This document shows, in pieces, positions 43,197 through 51,301 of a stretch of 64,000 nucleotides of DNA (position 1 is the stretch's first letter; every line of letters starts with the position of its first letter). The translations under genes were made by a program, and so were the position numbers. Under the pieces are notes generated by a model. It worked only from the letters and a program-made list of their open reading frames with translations, did no database searches and was not told the DNA's origin. Origin of the DNA: Dickeya zeae NCPPB 2538 (GTDB lineage Bacteria; Pseudomonadota; Gammaproteobacteria; Enterobacterales; Enterobacteriaceae); assembly GCF_000406165.1 (NCBI RefSeq), contig NZ_CM001977.1:1-64000 (forward strand), written 5' to 3'.

Positions 43197-44339
43197 TCAG
43201 CCCCGGTTTCCCGGCCAGAACGGCTCGCCCAGCGTCAGCATCAACCGGTTGGCCCAGGCAAAAAACGCGGTGGACTGAATCAGGTCGAGAATCTCCAGTG
43301 TGTCCAGCCCTTGTTCACGCAGGCGCGCCAGATCCTGTGCGTTGGCCTGCGATGGCGTGGTGGAGAGCCGGGCGGTGAAGGTGATAATCGCCTGCCAGCG
43401 TGGGTGCTGTCCGGCGGCAAGATCTTCCCCCGGTGGTACGTCAAGCAGGCGCTGTACGGCGTCATGCTGCTTCGACAGTTGGCTGGCCTTGCGGGCGTGT
43501 ACCGAGGCGCAATAAATACAGCCGTTTACCTTGCTGACGGCGGCGGCAGCCAGTTCCCGGTCCTGACGCGGCAGTCCGCCGGACGTATAGAAGATGCCCT
43601 TGTCGGTGAGGGTGCGTTGCTCCAGCACCGGCAGGTTGCGGCCCAGCAAGCGGAAGTAGTCGGAATCGGTATGACCGAAACGCGCCAGAATCGCTTGTTC
43701 ATCTGGGGTAAATTCCGCCAGCGGTTTGGCCGGGAGCCACGGTTCCCAGCCGAGTTCACCCTGTGTAAACGCATTCGGAGCGGTTTTGCCGCTGTTGGTC
43801 AGTGCCTGGGTATGCCAGAGACCAGCGACAGCGGCGGGAACAACGGGTGCCCGTTCTTCGGCGTGACCGGCCAGTAGTCGATAGCCGTACAGCAAGCGGC
43901 TTTGAAAACTGACAAACGCGACCAGTTGCGACAGGGTGACGATATCGTCTACTGCCCAACCCGCTTGTTGCAGTGCCTGCAAGGATTCCGGTTGTGCGGA
44001 GATGGGCTGTAATGCCAGACGTTCGGCATGTTCCAGCGCCAGGTCCAGCGCTGCGCCGGGCGCCGGGGGCGGAAAATCTGCCAGCCGTTGGGCATAAAAG
44101 TGCTGTAAACGGGCGTTCTGATGCCAGCCGCTGACCTTTTCGGCGATAAAAAAGCGCAATGCCAGCGGTAACGTGTCGCTTGTCGTCTGGCTGAACAGCG
44201 CGTCGTAGCTACCTTGCGTATGCCGGGTGGCAGCATCACGCGTCGCTCTGGCCTGCGCCAGCGGCGAATCCGGGGCAATTTCCGAAAGCGTATCCACTAT
44301 ATCGAATGTTGACTGTATATCGAATGTTGACTGTGTCAT
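43197..44339 (-). CDS. Fused CMD / alkylhydroperoxidase-domain protein
   Basis: A 380-residue protein with two AhpD/CMD-like halves. The N-terminal half (about 55-165, LPLALRFFIAEKVSGWHQNARL ... LVAFVSFQSRLLYGYRLLAG) lacks a CxxC. The C-terminal half (about 205-375) has the redox motif C274-IY-C277 with H281 (NGCIYCASVHARKASQL). The halves resemble the Avi_7170 and Avi_7169 families, separate proteins in some species. The N-terminus repeats QSTFDI, the result of a perfect 18-base duplication. It overlaps the monooxygenase gene by 4 bases (ATGA) and closes the operon. Peroxide or organic peroxide removal beside the flavin enzyme is likely. Confidence 0.85.
   Translation of the reverse strand: MTQSTFDIQSTFDIVDTLSEIAPDSPLAQARATRDAATRHTQGSYDALFSQTTSDTLPLALRFFIAEKVSGWHQNARLQHFYAQRLADFPPPAPGAALDLALEHAERLALQPISAQPESLQALQQAGWAVDDIVTLSQLVAFVSFQSRLLYGYRLLAGHAEERAPVVPAAVAGLWHTQALTNSGKTAPNAFTQGELGWEPWLPAKPLAEFTPDEQAILARFGHTDSDYFRLLGRNLPVLEQRTLTDKGIFYTSGGLPRQDRELAAAAVSKVNGCIYCASVHARKASQLSKQHDAVQRLLDVPPGEDLAAGQHPRWQAIITFTARLSTTPSQANAQDLARLREQGLDTLEILDLIQSTAFFAWANRLMLTLGEPFWPGNRG
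44299..44334 (-). repeat. Perfect 18-base tandem duplication in the CMD gene start
   Basis: ATATCGAATGTTGACTGT occurs twice in direct contact, 44299-44316 and 44317-44334. It encodes QSTFDI twice in the first 14 residues of the CMD/peroxidase protein, keeping the frame. Exact identity implies a recent event or replication slippage. Confidence 0.9.
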
Positions 44340-45376
44340 GCGACCTCCTGCCCGACCGGGCGGGTGTGTTTGTCTTTTACCGGCGACCAGCCCAGTGCGG
44401 GGGCAACCCGGGTGGCAATCAACTCCAGCGAGCGCAGAATATGGGCGTGTGGCGGGTCGATAGAATGTACCTGAAACGCCAGATCAGTGGTCCGCGCCAG
44501 CGAGCTGTCCGCCTGTAGTGAGGCGATGACGTCTTCCGGTGTGCCAACGTGGCTGTCGAATGAGGCGATCAGTTCCTCTACCGAGCCGTTACGTGCCGGA
44601 CGGCCCAACTGCGCCAGCCGGGCAGCGGAACGTTGCAGCCCGGTTTGCGCCAGTTGCAGCGCCAGCGCCCAGTCATCGGCGACGAACACACTGCGCGAAC
44701 CCATGATGCGCGGTGTGACGCCGGACGGCAGCGCCTCCAGATAGGCGTCGATCATCGGGTTTTGCAGGTCGGCCAGCGTGGCATCCGGGAAAGCCTCCGG
44801 GCGCGGCTGGGTACGGGACAGCATCAGCCCATCGCCCGCGCGACCGGCACGGATAGCGCCTTCCACGGAAAACGTGGCCTGCCATACGCGGCGATTGAGG
44901 TGCGCAGCGGCCGGATAAAGCTGATTGCCGTCAGCGCTCAGCGGTTCGCCCGCCCAGGCGGCGCGTACCTGTGCCAGATAGCGGCCCAGAATCTCGCCGC
45001 GCTGTTCGCTGTTATGGCCGAACGCGGCGAACGATGACGGCGTGCCGCCGGAGCCGATACCGACTTCCAGCCGACCGTTGCTGAGCAGGTCAAGTACGGC
45101 GGTATCTTCTGCCACCCGCAACGGGTGTTCCATCGGCAGGGTAATCACCCCAGTACCAAGCCGAATACGTTGGGTCTGCGCGGCGACTTGCGCCAGAAAC
45201 ACCAACGGTGACGGCAGGCCGCCTTCATCGGCGTGAAAGTGATGCTGGGCCACCCAGGCACTGTCGAAGCCCAGTTGCTCAGCGTTGATGATTTGTTCGG
45301 CGGCTAAGCGGTAACGTTGCCCGGCGGGCACGTCATCCAGCAAGCGGGTGAAAAACCCCAGACGTTTTTGAGTCAT
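44336..45376 (-). CDS. FMN-dependent luciferase-like monooxygenase (KPN_01858 family-like)
   Basis: A 346-residue bacterial luciferase-like protein: RLGFFTRLLDDVPAGQRY start, GFDSAWVAQHHFHADEGGLPSPLVFLA, RIRLGTGVITLPMEHPLRVAEDTAVLDLLSNGRLEVGIGSGG, all typical of the TIM-barrel FMN monooxygenases. It would use reduced FMN and oxygen on an imported substrate. It lies 24 bases after the ABC ATPase gene and overlaps the CMD/peroxidase gene. The neighbour set matches the Klebsiella KPN_01854-01858 group. Confidence 0.9.
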   Translation of the reverse strand: MTQKRLGFFTRLLDDVPAGQRYRLAAEQIINAEQLGFDSAWVAQHHFHADEGGLPSPLVFLAQVAAQTQRIRLGTGVITLPMEHPLRVAEDTAVLDLLSNGRLEVGIGSGGTPSSFAAFGHNSEQRGEILGRYLAQVRAAWAGEPLSADGNQLYPAAAHLNRRVWQATFSVEGAIRAGRAGDGLMLSRTQPRPEAFPDATLADLQNPMIDAYLEALPSGVTPRIMGSRSVFVADDWALALQLAQTGLQRSAARLAQLGRPARNGSVEELIASFDSHVGTPEDVIASLQADSSLARTTDLAFQVHSIDPPHAHILRSLELIATRVAPALGWSPVKDKHTRPVGQEVA

Positions 45377-45400
45377 GATTAAATCCTTGGTTTATGTCCC

Positions 45401-47044
45401 TTAAGAGAGGTGGTGCTGACCGGGAATCGCCTCGATCAGTTCCTGGGTATAACGTTCAGCCGGTTGGGCAAAAATGCGCTCGACCGGCCCGGACTCCACC
45501 TGTTTGCCGTGGTACAGCACGGAAACGGTATCGGCTATCTGCCGTACCACGGCGAGGTCGTGGGAAATAAACAGGTAGGTCAGCCCCAGCGAGGCTTGTA
45601 ACTCGTCCAACAGGCGCAGGATTTGCGCTTGTACGGTGACATCCAGCGCGGAGACCGCTTCGTCCAGCACCAGCACTTTCGGCTCCAGCACCAGCGCGCG
45701 AGCGATGGCGACCCGCTGACGCTGGCCGCCGGACAGTTCTGCCGGACGGCGTTGCAGTAGCGAGGCAGGCAGCGCCACCCGTTCGAACATCTCATGAACC
45801 CGGCTGGCCCGTTCTGTGCGGGAGTGGCGGTTAAAGTTGCGCAGCGGTTCTTCCACGATATCGAACAAGCGCTGTGACGGGTCGAGTGAGCTAAACGGAT
45901 TTTGATAAACCAGCTGAATGGTCTGGCGGAATTGACGTAGCGCTTCGCCGCGCAGTGGCGTCATGTCGGTGCCGTCGATCAGAATGCGGCCGGCCGTTGG
46001 GCGCTGGAAGCCAAGAATCAGGCGCGCGGTAGTGGTCTTGCCGGAGCCGGACTCGCCGACAATGGCGTGTGTGGTGCCGGGAGCCACGCTAAACGACACC
46101 GTATCCACCGCCCTAAATCGCTGCTTATGGTCGCCCGCCAGTGGGAATTCCTGTACTAACTGTTCCACCTGTACCATCGGCTGACCGGTGGCAGGCCGGT
46201 TCAGCGCTACACGTGATGGGCGGTGAGTCAGCGAGGGGATGTTGGCCAGCAGGGTGCGGGCGTACTGGCTTTGCGGCGCACTCAGCACCTGTCGGGCTGG
46301 CCCCTGCTCCTGAATATAACCTTTCTGGAACACCAGCAGGCGGTCGGCGCGCTCGGCCGCCACCCGGAGATCGTGGGTGACGAACAAAATGGCGGTGTTG
46401 TTCTCCCGGCGCAGTTCGTCCAACAGGTCGAGAATGCGTTTTTGCACCGTGACATCCAGCGCGCTGGTGGGTTCGTCGGCGATGATCAATGCCGGTTTCA
46501 AGGCGATGGCGATAGCGATCAGCACCCGCTGTTTCATGCCACCGGAGAGCTCGTGCGGGTACTGGCTGGCGCGCAGCTCCGGTCTGCTCAGCCCGACGCG
46601 CGTTAACAGTGTCAGCGTTTGCTGGCGCAGGCTACGACGATCGCTTTTTGGGTGTAGCCGTAAAATCTCCTCCACCTGCTCGCCGATGGTTTTCACCGGG
46701 TTGAGCGAATTGCCGGGGTCTTGCGGCACCAGGCTGACCACCCGGCCACGAATGCTGTCCAGTCGTGATGGCGACCATCGGCTAATCTCGGTGCCGTTAA
46801 GGCGAATGGCTCCACGCGTCAGGCGGCCGTTGTGCGCCAGCAGGCCGATCACCGCCTGTGCGGTGGTAGTTTTGCCGGAACCGGACTCTCCTACCAGCGC
46901 CACCACTTCGCCGGACTGAATGACGAAGGACACCCCTTCCACCACCGTGCGTTCACCGTCGTCGTCACGGTAGGCGATGGCGACATCTTCCAGCTCCAGC
47001 ACCGGTGTGGCCGGGCTGTGTTGTAAACTCAGCGGCAGGCTCAT
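45401..47044 (-). CDS. ABC transporter, fused double ATPase (DppD-DppF type)
   Basis: A 547-residue protein with two ATP-binding cassettes in one chain. First: Walker A GESGSGKTT, signature LSGGMKQRV, Walker B ALIIADEPTSALD. Second: GESGSGKTT, LSGGQRQRV, VLVLDEAVSALD, with an Ala where the second cassette normally has Pro (DEPVSALD). It energises peptide-type import with the two downstream-named permeases. The ATG at 47044 overlaps the permease stop (ATGA) behind GGAGG; the longer frame to 47131 lies inside the permease gene. Confidence 0.94.
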   Translation of the reverse strand: MSLPLSLQHSPATPVLELEDVAIAYRDDDGERTVVEGVSFVIQSGEVVALVGESGSGKTTTAQAVIGLLAHNGRLTRGAIRLNGTEISRWSPSRLDSIRGRVVSLVPQDPGNSLNPVKTIGEQVEEILRLHPKSDRRSLRQQTLTLLTRVGLSRPELRASQYPHELSGGMKQRVLIAIAIALKPALIIADEPTSALDVTVQKRILDLLDELRRENNTAILFVTHDLRVAAERADRLLVFQKGYIQEQGPARQVLSAPQSQYARTLLANIPSLTHRPSRVALNRPATGQPMVQVEQLVQEFPLAGDHKQRFRAVDTVSFSVAPGTTHAIVGESGSGKTTTARLILGFQRPTAGRILIDGTDMTPLRGEALRQFRQTIQLVYQNPFSSLDPSQRLFDIVEEPLRNFNRHSRTERASRVHEMFERVALPASLLQRRPAELSGGQRQRVAIARALVLEPKVLVLDEAVSALDVTVQAQILRLLDELQASLGLTYLFISHDLAVVRQIADTVSVLYHGKQVESGPVERIFAQPAERYTQELIEAIPGQHHLS

Positions 47045-47901
47045 CGCGTTGGCCTCCGAATAGACTGGCTGATGCGATTGGTCGCCAGCACCACCGCGAC
47101 CACCAGCAGGCCGGGGAAGGTGGTCAGCCACCAGGCGGTGGCCAGATAATTACGGCCTTCGGCGATAAGCAATCCCCATTCCGGCGTCGGTGGTGGTGCG
47201 CCATAGCCGAGAAAACTCAGCGTGGCGAGTGCCAGAATCGCGCTGCCGAATTGCAACGCGGCGAATGCCAGTACGCTGGTGAGGGAGTTAGGCAGAATGT
47301 GACGCCACAGCACGCCCAAGAAGGTGCCACCGCTGCCAAACGCCGCTTCAACATAATCGCTGCGGCGTACGCGCAGCACTTCCGCACGTACCAGCCGGGT
47401 AAAATTCGCCACCGACGTCACGCCCACCGCGATAGCCGCATGCAGATTGCCAAACCCCAGCAGGATGATGACGCTCAGCGCCAGCAACAAGCCGGGAATA
47501 GCCAGTAGCACATCGACGCTGCGCATCACCACCGTATCCAGCTTTCCACCCACCGCACCTGCCAGCAGCCCCAGCAGGCTACCGAGTACCAAACCCAGCG
47601 AGACGGCCACCACCGCGCCAGAGAGTGAGTGCGCCGAGCCATAGACGATACGGGTGTAGAGGTCTCGCCCCAGTTGGTCGGTGCCTAGCAGGTACGTCCC
47701 ACCCGGTGCCAGCCGTTGTGCGCCCGGCACACCCTCAATCGGTGACACATGGGTAAACAGGCTGGGGAACAGCGCCCACAGCGACACTGTCATTAGCACC
47801 AGCCAGGCGAGCACCAGACCGGGTTGCGCGGCATAACGGCGCAGACGCGGTGTTTTGCGCAGCAGCGGAAAGGTGATTTTTTCCAGTTGAATGCTCGCCA
47901 T
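47041..47901 (-). CDS. ABC transporter permease (DppC-like)
   Basis: A 286-residue inner-membrane permease with about six segments and the EAA loop (YVEAAFGSGGTFLGVLWRHILPNSLTSVLAFAALQFGSAIL). The GTDQLGRDLYTRIVYGSAHSL segment is typical of DppC/OppC-type second permeases. It begins 1 base after the first permease ends and overlaps the ATPase gene. Confidence 0.94.
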   Translation of the reverse strand: MASIQLEKITFPLLRKTPRLRRYAAQPGLVLAWLVLMTVSLWALFPSLFTHVSPIEGVPGAQRLAPGGTYLLGTDQLGRDLYTRIVYGSAHSLSGAVVAVSLGLVLGSLLGLLAGAVGGKLDTVVMRSVDVLLAIPGLLLALSVIILLGFGNLHAAIAVGVTSVANFTRLVRAEVLRVRRSDYVEAAFGSGGTFLGVLWRHILPNSLTSVLAFAALQFGSAILALATLSFLGYGAPPPTPEWGLLIAEGRNYLATAWWLTTFPGLLVVAVVLATNRISQSIRRPTR

Positions 47902-47902
47902 A

Positions 47903-48844
47903 TCACACCTCCAATGCGGTTTTCAGCCGCGGATCAAGCAACGGGTAGAGCAGGTCGACCAGCAGGTTGACGACCACAAAAGCGGTGGCGGAAATCAGCA
48001 CGATGGCCTGCAACACGCTGGCGTCCTGCGTGTTGACCGCTTCCTGCGTTAACTGCCCCAGTCCGCTGCGGCCAAACACGGTTTCAGTGATGAGTGCACC
48101 AGCGATTAATTCGCCCAGTAGCAGACCTGCCAGCGTCAGTGCAGGCAGTACGGCGTTGCGCGCCACATGACGCCATAACACACTCTGACGACTCAGGCCT
48201 TTGGCGCGCGCCACCGCCACGAACGGTTGTGCCAGTACCTGATCGATGCTGCGCATCAATACCTGAGCAATCGGGGCGGCAATCGGTACGGAGAGTGTCA
48301 GGACTGGCAAAACTAGTCCTTCCCATTCGCCGGGATTGATCACCGAAATCCAGCCCAGCCGGAAGGAAAACACCTGGATCAATACGATGCCGAGCCAAAA
48401 CGTGGGGATGGATATCAGCAGCGACGGTACGGACTGAAAGAGCTGGCGCAGCCAGGCGAATGGGGCCAGCGCCGAGAGAAACGCCAGCGTGATCGCCAGC
48501 AGCAACGCCGCACCGAACCCCAGCACCGCCAGCAGCAAGGTGGGGGGCAGGTTGGTTGCCAGTAACTCGCTGACGGGCAACCCGGCCTGCAATGACAGCC
48601 CGAAGTCGCCGTGCAGCAGGCGTGACAGTGACGCTGCATACTGGGTCAGCAACGGCACGTCGGCACCGTAGGCCTGTCGCAATTGCGCGATTTGGCTGGC
48701 GCTGAGTCCCAGCTCCGGGTTCATGAATTTGATCAGCACCGCGTCACCCGGCAGTGCCTGCAGCAGCATGAACGACAAGGTAAATGCCGCCCACAGCACC
48801 AGCAGTGCATGTCCGAGGCGTGTCGCCAGATAGGCTATGCGCAT
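47903..48844 (-). CDS. ABC transporter permease (DppB-like)
   Basis: A 313-residue permease with six hydrophobic segments, the ALPGDAVLIKFMNPELGLSASQIAQLRQAYGAD periplasmic loop of DppB/OppB proteins, and the EAA-type loop ARAKGLSRQSVLWRHVARNAVLPALTLAGLLLGELIAGALITETVFG. It pairs with the next permease to form the channel. It begins 27 bases after the binding-protein gene. Confidence 0.94.
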   Translation of the reverse strand: MRIAYLATRLGHALLVLWAAFTLSFMLLQALPGDAVLIKFMNPELGLSASQIAQLRQAYGADVPLLTQYAASLSRLLHGDFGLSLQAGLPVSELLATNLPPTLLLAVLGFGAALLLAITLAFLSALAPFAWLRQLFQSVPSLLISIPTFWLGIVLIQVFSFRLGWISVINPGEWEGLVLPVLTLSVPIAAPIAQVLMRSIDQVLAQPFVAVARAKGLSRQSVLWRHVARNAVLPALTLAGLLLGELIAGALITETVFGRSGLGQLTQEAVNTQDASVLQAIVLISATAFVVVNLLVDLLYPLLDPRLKTALEV

Positions 48845-48871
48845 GTTTTGCCCTCCGTCGCCGATGCCCGG

Positions 48872-50515
48872 TTACTTATCCAGCCAGGTGTTGTAGAAAC
48901 TGGGGCGTCCCACCGCCTCAAAGCCTATGCCTTTCGTGCTGGCGCGACCGGCGAACACCTGCGGCTCTTCAAAAATCGGAATCACGTATGCCTTATCGAT
49001 CAGGTAGTTCTGTACTTCGCCGACCAGCTCCAGCCGTTTGTTGCGGTCGGTCGCGGAGGCGATGCCATCCAACAGGGTATTAAGGTGGGTGTCTTCAAAG
49101 GTTTGTACCTTGTCGCTGGCTCCGCCTTTTTGCAGCAGCACATTGCGCAAGGTGGGGTAATACTGGCTTTTCAGCACATCCGGGTCCGCCCGGCCCACCA
49201 TGCCCGGCGATACGCCGGTTTTCAGCGGGTCGAGACTATCGACGGTTTTGGTGCCCGCATCGCCTGCCAGTACGTTCAATTTCACGCCCACTTTGGCCCA
49301 CTGCTGCGCCACCAACTGCAACATCTCTTTGTTCTGCGGCTGTGGCGGCGATTCGTAGGCGGTCAACACCAGCGATTGGCCGTCTTTCTGTCGGACGCCC
49401 TGCGCACCGATTTTCCAGCCCGCGTCGTCCAGCAGACGGGCGGCGGCGGCTGGGTCGAACGTCAGCTTATCGGACAGGTTGATGTAACCGGCGGCGGTTT
49501 TCGCCAGTACCGAGGTGGCTTGTGGGTAATTATTGGAATACAGCGTCTGGATGATTTCTTTGGGGTTGGTGGCGTCACTCAGTGCCTGACGCACGCGGAT
49601 ATCCGCCACCAGCGGGTTATCCGGGCGGAAGTTGATACTGTTATTCACCCCGCGGGTCGGGGCGGCGTAGATCCGAATCCCCTCACTCTGCACCCGTTGT
49701 TCGTCATAGGCCTGGATCTGACGGATAAAATCCGCCTGACCGGAGACCAGTGCACCAATGCGCACACTGTCTTCCGGCGTCACCAGATAGGTGATGCCAT
49801 CCAGATAAGGGCGGCCCTGATGGGCAAAATTCACCGGTGCCCAGTGGTAATCCTTACGGGCCACCAGTTTCAGTTCGCGCCCCGGTTTTTCGCTGCTGAC
49901 CACAAATGGGCCGGAGCCGATGATGTGGGTCGCATCGCCTAGCTGGTTGAAATTACGGGCTAGCGTACTCAGCGACACCAGACCTGAACCGATAGCGGAG
50001 GTGCCTTGCAGGAAACCGGGCGACGGTTTTTTGAAGTAGAACTTCACCGTCAGCGGGTCGATCACTTCGCTGCGCTGGTAGTTGTTGATGACTTCGGAAA
50101 TCGGCTGGTTGAGTTCTTTGTTGCCCAGCCCATAGGTGTCGAAATTTTTAGCGACGGCGTTGGCATCCAGCGGTGTGCCGTCAGAGAAAGTGACGCCAGG
50201 GCGTAACCGGAATGTGTATTCGGTGCTGTCGGCGTTAATGGTCCAGGATTCTGCAATCCAGGGTTCGATGTCCAACGTTTCCGGGTTCTGATACGTCAGC
50301 TTATCGGTGATTTGGTTGAGGATACCGCCATTAGGATAAAAACCGCCTGCGGGCGGATACAAATTGGTGTGTGGTTGTTGTTCCAGATAGATCAAGGTGC
50401 CGCCAGTTTTTGGCGCAACGTCGGCCGCCATCGCCTGTACGCCATTTCCCAGTAGTGCGAATGAAACAAGCAGACCCATTCCCCGCTTCTGTTGAGCGTT
50501 CAAGAAACCAGACAT
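48872..50515 (-). CDS. ABC substrate-binding protein (KPN_01854 family-like)
   Basis: A 547-residue periplasmic binding protein of the peptide/nickel type (SBP_bac_5) with a signal peptide (MSGFLNAQQKRGMGLLVSFALLGNGVQAMA). The mature domain has YTFRLRPGVTFSDGTPLDANAVAKNFD and the PDVLKSQYYPTLRN region. It heads an operon with two permeases, the fused ATPase, an FMN monooxygenase and a CMD/peroxidase, so the ligand is probably an oxidisable organic compound (for example an organosulfur molecule or peptide conjugate), but it is not known. Confidence 0.92.
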   Translation of the reverse strand: MSGFLNAQQKRGMGLLVSFALLGNGVQAMAADVAPKTGGTLIYLEQQPHTNLYPPAGGFYPNGGILNQITDKLTYQNPETLDIEPWIAESWTINADSTEYTFRLRPGVTFSDGTPLDANAVAKNFDTYGLGNKELNQPISEVINNYQRSEVIDPLTVKFYFKKPSPGFLQGTSAIGSGLVSLSTLARNFNQLGDATHIIGSGPFVVSSEKPGRELKLVARKDYHWAPVNFAHQGRPYLDGITYLVTPEDSVRIGALVSGQADFIRQIQAYDEQRVQSEGIRIYAAPTRGVNNSINFRPDNPLVADIRVRQALSDATNPKEIIQTLYSNNYPQATSVLAKTAAGYINLSDKLTFDPAAAARLLDDAGWKIGAQGVRQKDGQSLVLTAYESPPQPQNKEMLQLVAQQWAKVGVKLNVLAGDAGTKTVDSLDPLKTGVSPGMVGRADPDVLKSQYYPTLRNVLLQKGGASDKVQTFEDTHLNTLLDGIASATDRNKRLELVGEVQNYLIDKAYVIPIFEEPQVFAGRASTKGIGFEAVGRPSFYNTWLDK

Positions 50516-50842
50516 GGTTTTTTCCTTTTAGTTATCAGAGTGATGCCAGCCACTGTGCAGGTGACGTCAGGGCCGGAAAAAGGCTGTCATACAAAAGGGA
50601 TACTTCCACAGGCATGGCAAAACCACAAAGTACAAAACCGGCAATAAATATCTGCTTTTGGGGTAAGTCAAGGCGGGCAGGTGAAGGGCGAACACGACGT
50701 TTTTTATTTCATAAAATTTGAAAGATATCTGCAAATAAACCCGTTTTTAACGAGCTGATAACAGGTCTATTATCACTTTCATCGAAGGCGATAACGCCTC
50801 CAGTAAAGAACACTAACCGAATACACTGTGAAGGATATAACC
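50516..50842. promoter_or_regulatory. Divergent intergenic region (binding protein / DUF1471)
   Basis: 327 bases holding promoters for the ABC operon and the DUF1471 gene. The half next to DUF1471 is AT-rich (50700-50780). I see no clear operator. Confidence 0.45.
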
Positions 50843-51094
50843 ATGAACGCTATCAAAAATATTGCTGTAGTTATCGCACTGGCTACCGTTTCTTTCGGCT
50901 CTTTCGCGGCGACTGAAGTACAGCAGTCTGTCAGTCAGTCTGTCGGTTCTGTCAGCGCCACGGCGAATACGCTGGACGGCCTGCAGGCTAAGCTGTCTGA
51001 AAAAGCGGATGCCGCCGGTGCTAAATCGTTCCGCATCATCTCTGCCACCAGCAGCGATAACCAGTTGCAAGGCGTCGCTGAGCTGTACAACTAA
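50843..51094 (+). CDS. DUF1471 (YdgH/BhsA/McbA-like) periplasmic protein
   Basis: A small exported protein of 83 residues with signal peptide MNAIKNIAVVIALATVSFGSFA and a C-terminal DUF1471 domain (GLQAKLSEKADAAGAKSFRIISATSSDNQLQGVAELY). Enterobacterial relatives act in stress response, biofilm formation or surface properties. The ATG at 50843 follows AAGGAT; a GTG at 50828 is less likely because it would spoil the signal peptide. A terminator made partly of an IS-like end follows. Confidence 0.9.
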   Translation: MNAIKNIAVVIALATVSFGSFAATEVQQSVSQSVGSVSATANTLDGLQAKLSEKADAAGAKSFRIISATSSDNQLQGVAELYN

Positions 51095-51142
51095 TAACGA
51101 GAGATATCAGACCGATATCACGCGTAACGAGAGCCGCCTTTA

Positions 51143-51195
51143 TGAACTGCACCCCAAAAGTTGGATACCCAACTCAGTAAGGTGCGGTTTTTTTT
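51143..51195 (+). mobile_element. IS3-family (IS150-group-like) terminal repeat remnant forming a terminator
   Basis: TGAACTGCACCCCAAAAGTT, followed by GGATACCCAACT, looks like the terminal inverted repeat of IS150-group elements (TG-A-CTGCACCC then GTTGGA). No transposase or second end is nearby, so it is a solo end. The same bases form nested stems AGTTGG/CCAACT and GCACC/GGTGC (51149-51153 with 51181-51185) and run into GG plus eight T residues (51188-51195), making a good intrinsic terminator for the DUF1471 gene. Confidence 0.55.
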
Positions 51196-51301
51196 ACGTG
51201 CGTGATACCGCTTGTATGAGCTCGCAGGTTAGCGCGCTATCCGCCATGTGCTCAATCGCGCGTTTTGCCTGTGCGGGCCGGGCTGTTGCATCAGCTGGCT
51301 G

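Noticed and set aside
48683..49942. 419-codon plus-strand frame across the permease and binding-protein genes
   Set aside because: It overlaps two clearly real genes of the ABC operon, and its protein sequence has no family features.
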